Assembly (NCBI GenBank): GCA_903927025.1
Contig: CAIYLG010000021.1
Coordinates: 169,155-233,154 of the forward strand
Source: an uncultured Armatimonadota bacterium
GTDB taxonomy: Bacteria > Armatimonadota > Fimbriimonadia > Fimbriimonadales > Fimbriimonadaceae
Direction: 5' to 3'
Length of the DNA stretch: 64,000 bases
Part shown: positions 61,279-64,000 of the stretch, one piece after another
Numbering within the stretch: position 1 is the stretch's first letter
How the letters are laid out: each line of letters opens with the position of its first letter
Translations under genes and position numbers: made by a program
Notes under the pieces: model-generated
What the model was told of the DNA's origin: nothing
The model's database searches: none
Seen by the model: only the letters and a program-made list of their open reading frames with translations

Positions 61279-62626
61279 AGCCCAGCGCCCTCCTCTTGTC
61301 TCGTTCTTCTTTGAATTTTTTCTCCAATTCGGCAAGCGCCTGCTTGGGAGTTTCCGCACCCTGGCTGGCCTGATCCTCCGCATGGGTGATCAGGTCGTTG
61401 AGGAACTGCAGGTTCGCGATAGGGGGAGGCGGCTTGCAGTTGGGGCTCGCCAGAATGTCCAAAAAGGCTTGGAACTGGGGATTCTCCTTCAGCCACTTCT
61501 GGAACGTGGGAGACTTCGCCACAGCCGGTGAGTACGGGAGCCAGCCGCCCATATTGTAAAACGTGGCGGCACGATCTGGGTTGTCGAGACCGGTCCAAAA
61601 CTTGAGGAATTCCCAGGCGCCCTGCTTCTGCTTGCCCGATACGGGCACGATCATGTAGTTTCCGCCGACAAGCCCTCCGAGCGGAGTTCCGTTCTCCTTG
61701 GGAGGAGGAACCGGGTACACGCGGTACTCCAGCTCAGGCTTGAACTTTCGCAGCTCTTCTACCCGCCACTGGCCGTCGTAGGTGATGCTGAGGTCGCCGT
61801 GCATAAACGCCCAGCTTGCCGCACCCTCGATATCGTTGAGACCGGCTTGGAACCGCAGAACCTCTTCCAGCCCAACCTTCTTTCGGTAGTTGACCATCGT
61901 CTCTAGCGCGCGCTCGTTTTGAGGCGTATCGAGTTCGAGGGTGCCATCTTCCTTCACGTAGAACCCGCCGCCGAACAGGTGAGAGTTGTACGCAATATCC
62001 GTCAGCAGGAAGCCGAGGCGAGTAAGGTGCCCGTCTTTGTCGTGCTGGTTGAGCTTGGTGCCCATCTCCTCCACCCCTTGCATGGTCTTCGGAAAATTGT
62101 CTGGGTCAAAGCCGGCGTCGCGGAGCTGCTTGCAGTTGACGTACAGCGCCATGAGGTCGGCACCGATCGTGATGCCGTAGCAGTGCCCACGGTACATGCC
62201 GGTATCCCGAATCGCGGGATAGCTCTCATCGAAGAACGCCTTGTGCTCCGCCGGGGTCATCAGGGTGTCCAGCGGGGTTAAGAATCCATTGGCCGCCATG
62301 TTGGGCACCGCACCGCTTCCCATCGACATGAGGTCAGGAGGGTCGCCACCGATGACGCCGAGGATGAACTTGGCGTCGGCACCCGAACCGGGAACGCTGA
62401 CGGCAACGACTTCATACTCGGTTTGGCTCTGGTTGAAGGCGTCCACGATCTTCTGGACCTGCTTCTCCCAGTCTCCCTGCCACCGATGCCAAAAGCGCAC
62501 AACTTTGCGCTCTGGATACTTGCGCGGCGTGGAGTGTCCACTGGCAAACACGATGACCGTGACGGCGAGAGCGAGGCACCACAGGGCGAGGCGTCGATAT
62601 TTTGAAACGCTGTTGCTAACCGCCAT
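61268..62626 (-). CDS. Sugar ABC transporter substrate-binding protein
   Basis: A 452-residue family-1 extracellular solute-binding protein. The N-terminus has a signal anchor (LALWCLALAVTVIVFASGH), and the core starts at VVRFWHRWQGDWEKQVQKIV. Sugar-binding protein features include DALNDIE-like FQAGLNDIEGAASWAFMHGD and LGGLVGGNYMIVPVSGKQKQ. The ATG at 62626 overlaps the upstream permease stop, and the downstream permease starts inside its end. The gene lies between the two permeases, an uncommon order. Confidence 0.93.
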   Translation of the reverse strand: MAVSNSVSKYRRLALWCLALAVTVIVFASGHSTPRKYPERKVVRFWHRWQGDWEKQVQKIVDAFNQSQTEYEVVAVSVPGSGADAKFILGVIGGDPPDLMSMGSGAVPNMAANGFLTPLDTLMTPAEHKAFFDESYPAIRDTGMYRGHCYGITIGADLMALYVNCKQLRDAGFDPDNFPKTMQGVEEMGTKLNQHDKDGHLTRLGFLLTDIAYNSHLFGGGFYVKEDGTLELDTPQNERALETMVNYRKKVGLEEVLRFQAGLNDIEGAASWAFMHGDLSITYDGQWRVEELRKFKPELEYRVYPVPPPKENGTPLGGLVGGNYMIVPVSGKQKQGAWEFLKFWTGLDNPDRAATFYNMGGWLPYSPAVAKSPTFQKWLKENPQFQAFLDILASPNCKPPPPIANLQFLNDLITHAEDQASQGAETPKQALAELEKKFKEERDKRRALGYDE

Positions 62627-63509
62627 AGTGCACCCACTTCTTTTGGGATCGGAAAACAATGCCGGTCATCAGGATGATGATGAGGAACAGAATCCAGGCC
62701 ATGGCGCTGGCATAGCCCATGTCCAGATACTTCCACGCGCGGTTGTACAGATAGAGACTGTAGAAATAGGTGCTGTCCTCGGGCCCGCCAGTGGGGGTCA
62801 TCACGTAGGCCTGGGTGAAGTACTGGAACGCCCCGATGATTCCCATAACGAGGTTGAAGAAGATCACCGGCGTCATCATCGGGAGGGTGATGTGCCGCAT
62901 CTTCCTCACCGCGTTTGCACCGTCTAAGGTAGCTGCCTCATAAAGGTGGACGGGGATATCTTTGAGTCCAGCAAGGTAGATCACCATGCTGCCACCGACT
63001 CCCCAAAGCGCCATCAGAATGAGGCTGTAGAAGGCCCAAGGCGCTGTTTTCAGCCAAGCCGGACCGGTGACGCCCAGCAGCGCCAGCATCTTGTTGATGA
63101 GGCCGATATTGGCATTGAGCAGCCAGATGAACAGCACCGACGTGGCGACGGTGGGGACGATGGACGGAAGGTAGAAGATCGTCCGGAACACCGCGATCCC
63201 CTTCACGTTGATGTTCAGCAGAAGCGCGAGCGCAATCCCCGCCACAATTGCCAGCGGCACCGAGATCAGTGCAAACCGAATCGTGACCCAAGCCGAATGC
63301 CAAAACAGCGGATCCTGGGTGAGAAGCATCCGATAGTTGGCAAGCCCAACCCATTTCGCCGGGCTCACGATGTTGTATCGCGTGAACGAAAGGTAGATGC
63401 TTTGAAGGAACGGCCACAGGGTGAACGCGGCAAATCCAATGAGCCAAGGACTAATGAACAGATAACCCACCAAGTGCTGCCGGGCACGATAATTGGTTCG
63501 GTTCGTCAT
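62616..63509 (-). CDS. Sugar ABC transporter permease, MalF/UgpA type
   Basis: A 297-residue permease with six helices. The start fits HLVGYLFISPWLIGFAAFTL, and the EAA loop is LYEAATLDGANAVRKMRHIT near residue 200, with the family end IILMTGIVFRSQKKWVHYGG. The ATG at 63509 is favoured, since a TAACAT box lies 10 bases upstream; an ATG at 63533 would precede it. It is the first gene of the operon that goes on to the binding protein and the second permease. No ATPase is in the window, so a shared one is expected. Confidence 0.93.
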   Translation of the reverse strand: MTNRTNYRARQHLVGYLFISPWLIGFAAFTLWPFLQSIYLSFTRYNIVSPAKWVGLANYRMLLTQDPLFWHSAWVTIRFALISVPLAIVAGIALALLLNINVKGIAVFRTIFYLPSIVPTVATSVLFIWLLNANIGLINKMLALLGVTGPAWLKTAPWAFYSLILMALWGVGGSMVIYLAGLKDIPVHLYEAATLDGANAVRKMRHITLPMMTPVIFFNLVMGIIGAFQYFTQAYVMTPTGGPEDSTYFYSLYLYNRAWKYLDMGYASAMAWILFLIIILMTGIVFRSQKKWVHYGG

Positions 63510-63585
63510 GGGTGCCGCTATGTTAGCAGGCATCGCTTAAACTAGCCATAACTCCCCACCTGAGAGGTAATATTCCACCGCAATT

Positions 63586-63651
63586 CGGGAAGATGCTCAG
63601 TTTGGTAGAAGCGCCCCGACAGGCTCGGGAAGGTCGTGATTGCACGGACTT
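63586..63651 (+). pseudogene. Degenerate tRNA-Pro-like unit (copy 1)
   Basis: Aligns with the start of the intact tRNA-Pro (63753) but is altered. It keeps the D-arm GCTCAGTTTGGTAGAAGC with one inserted A. The anticodon arm is replaced by CCCCGACAGGCTCGGGA and the T-arm is lost. No acceptor pairing is possible. Confidence 0.6.
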
Positions 63652-63667
63652 TCTGAACAAACGAATA

Positions 63668-63736
63668 TCGGGATGTGGCTCAGTTTGGTAGAGCGTCCCG
63701 ACAGGGTCGGGAAGGTCGTGAGACTCACCGACTACT
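63668..63736 (+). pseudogene. Degenerate tRNA-Pro-like unit (copy 2)
   Basis: The 5' acceptor and D-arm match the intact tRNA-Pro exactly (CGGGATGTGGCTCAGTTTGG). The anticodon arm is TCCCGACAGGGTCGGGA, which gives an AGG triplet but a C in place of the universal U33. After GGTCGTGAG the sequence departs and no T-arm or CCA follows. Confidence 0.65.
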
Positions 63737-63752
63737 GCTGAAAACAAAATAT

Positions 63753-63829
63753 CGGGATGTGGCTCAGTTTGGTAGAGCGCTGCGTTCGGGACGCAGAGGT
63801 CGTGAGTTCGAATCTCGCCATCCCGACCA
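63753..63829 (+). tRNA. tRNA-Pro (CGG)
   Basis: A complete 77-base cloverleaf with the encoded CCA. Acceptor CGGGATG pairs with CATCCCG, the D-stem is GCTC/GAGC, the anticodon stem CTGCG/CGCAG with loop TTCGGGA, anticodon CGG, and the T-arm is GTGAGTTCGAATCTCGC. It is the only unit of the array in the window that has full pairing. Its CCA end lies in the hairpin GACCAAC-TTTG-GTTGGTC at 63824-63841. Confidence 0.95.
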
Positions 63830-63892
63830 ACTTTGGTTGGTCGACAAATTCTAGTTTCAACACCCAGTGGCTCAGGTTGGTAGAGCGTCCCG
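63797..63892 (+). repeat. Tandem repeat unit A of the tRNA-like array
   Basis: A 96-base stretch that is repeated 108 bases later at 63905-64000 with only three differences. It covers the 3' half of the tRNA-Pro, its flanking hairpin, and the 5' half of the following pseudo-unit. Confidence 0.85.
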
Positions 63893-63937
63893 ATCTGATC
63901 GGGAAGGTCGTGAGTTCGAATCTCGCCATCCCGACCA
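63861..63937 (+). pseudogene. Chimeric tRNA-Pro-like unit (copy 4)
   Basis: A 77-base unit with a complete T-arm, the 3' acceptor CATCCCG and CCA identical to the intact tRNA. Its 5' acceptor is CACCCAG and does not pair with it. The anticodon arm is TCCCGATCTGATCGGGA with CTG in the anticodon position. It should not fold as a working tRNA. Confidence 0.65.
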
Positions 63938-64000
63938 ACTTTGGTTGGTCGACAAATTCTAGTTTAAACACTCAGTGGCTCAGCTTGGTAGAGCGTCCCG
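63905..64000 (+). repeat. Tandem repeat unit B of the tRNA-like array, cut by window edge
   Basis: Second copy of the 96-base stretch at 63797-63892, offset by 108 bases, with three differences. It includes the start of a fifth tRNA-like unit from 63969. The array clearly continues beyond the window. Confidence 0.85.

Noticed and set aside
63732..63971. A 79-codon minus-strand frame with repeated ARFELTT sequence
   Set aside because: It is the antisense reading of tRNA-Pro and its copies, a well-known false protein in many annotations.
1..64000. CRISPR array, prophage or insertion sequences
   Set aside because: No regular short repeats with unique spacers, no transposase or phage genes, and no terminal inverted repeats were seen. 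The only repeat array is the tRNA-like one at the right edge.

Overview
The window reads as a chromosomal segment of a free-living, sugar-using bacterium, most likely an Armatimonadota member close to Fimbriimonadia. The reasons are GC content that looks to be in the mid-fifties, the pseudopilin-type protein at 58766-59560 with the N-terminus typical of that phylum, many sugar ABC permeases without a local ATPase, and -10 boxes placed directly in front of start codons. No 16S rRNA is present, so the assignment is inference. Gene density is high, and no insertion sequence, prophage or CRISPR array was seen.

Layout. 1-3.9 kb: an acetyltransferase cut by the window edge, small hypothetical membrane proteins, a staphylococcal-nuclease-like protein and two tandem cyclophilins. 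3.9-9.2 kb: a five-gene minus-strand operon of an ABC importer whose substrate-binding protein carries a C-terminal OmpA domain, with two further proteins, one membrane-anchored and one with a coiled-coil tendency. 9.5-12.9 kb: a receiver-domain protein, lepA and a DUF2252 gene. 13.1-17.3 kb: a sugar importer with the binding protein fused to one permease and a second permease with an inserted domain. 17.3-20.8 kb: a minus-strand block serC, Mpv17-like, ppx/gppA, comEA. 20.9-25.3 kb: acetyltransferase, tgt without the usual zinc cysteines, GH57 branching enzyme and aldo/keto reductase. 25.4-31.1 kb: amidase, a LuxR-GAF-PAS regulator and a molybdenum hydroxylase operon (iorA-iorB-xdhC). 31.1-34.1 kb: a GH36-like glycosidase and a secreted GHL10-type protein.

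34.2-46.4 kb: a hypothetical gene, MsbA-type exporter, phoU, a CorC-type CBS protein, two small anchored proteins, DUF1501, a NAGPA-type glycosidase, an LD-carboxypeptidase, and the conserved rpmH-rnpA-yidD-yidC-jag order. In this block rnpA has no ATG, GTG or TTG start and probably begins at ATC two bases after the rpmH stop. 46.6-56.5 kb: a secreted Ig-repeat/beta-propeller protein, leuC, a DUF485/solute symporter pair and a large secreted unknown. 56.6-63.5 kb: a GMC oxidoreductase with its small subunit, tRNA-Lys, a pseudopilin pair and a second sugar ABC operon in the order permease, binding protein, permease. 63.6-64.0 kb: an array of tRNA-Pro-like units, one intact and the others rearranged, the last ones repeating with a 108-base period and running off the window.

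The two signals I would look at first are the OmpA-linked ABC operon and the tRNA-like array. The rnpA start, the zinc-less TGT and the widespread leaderless promoters follow.
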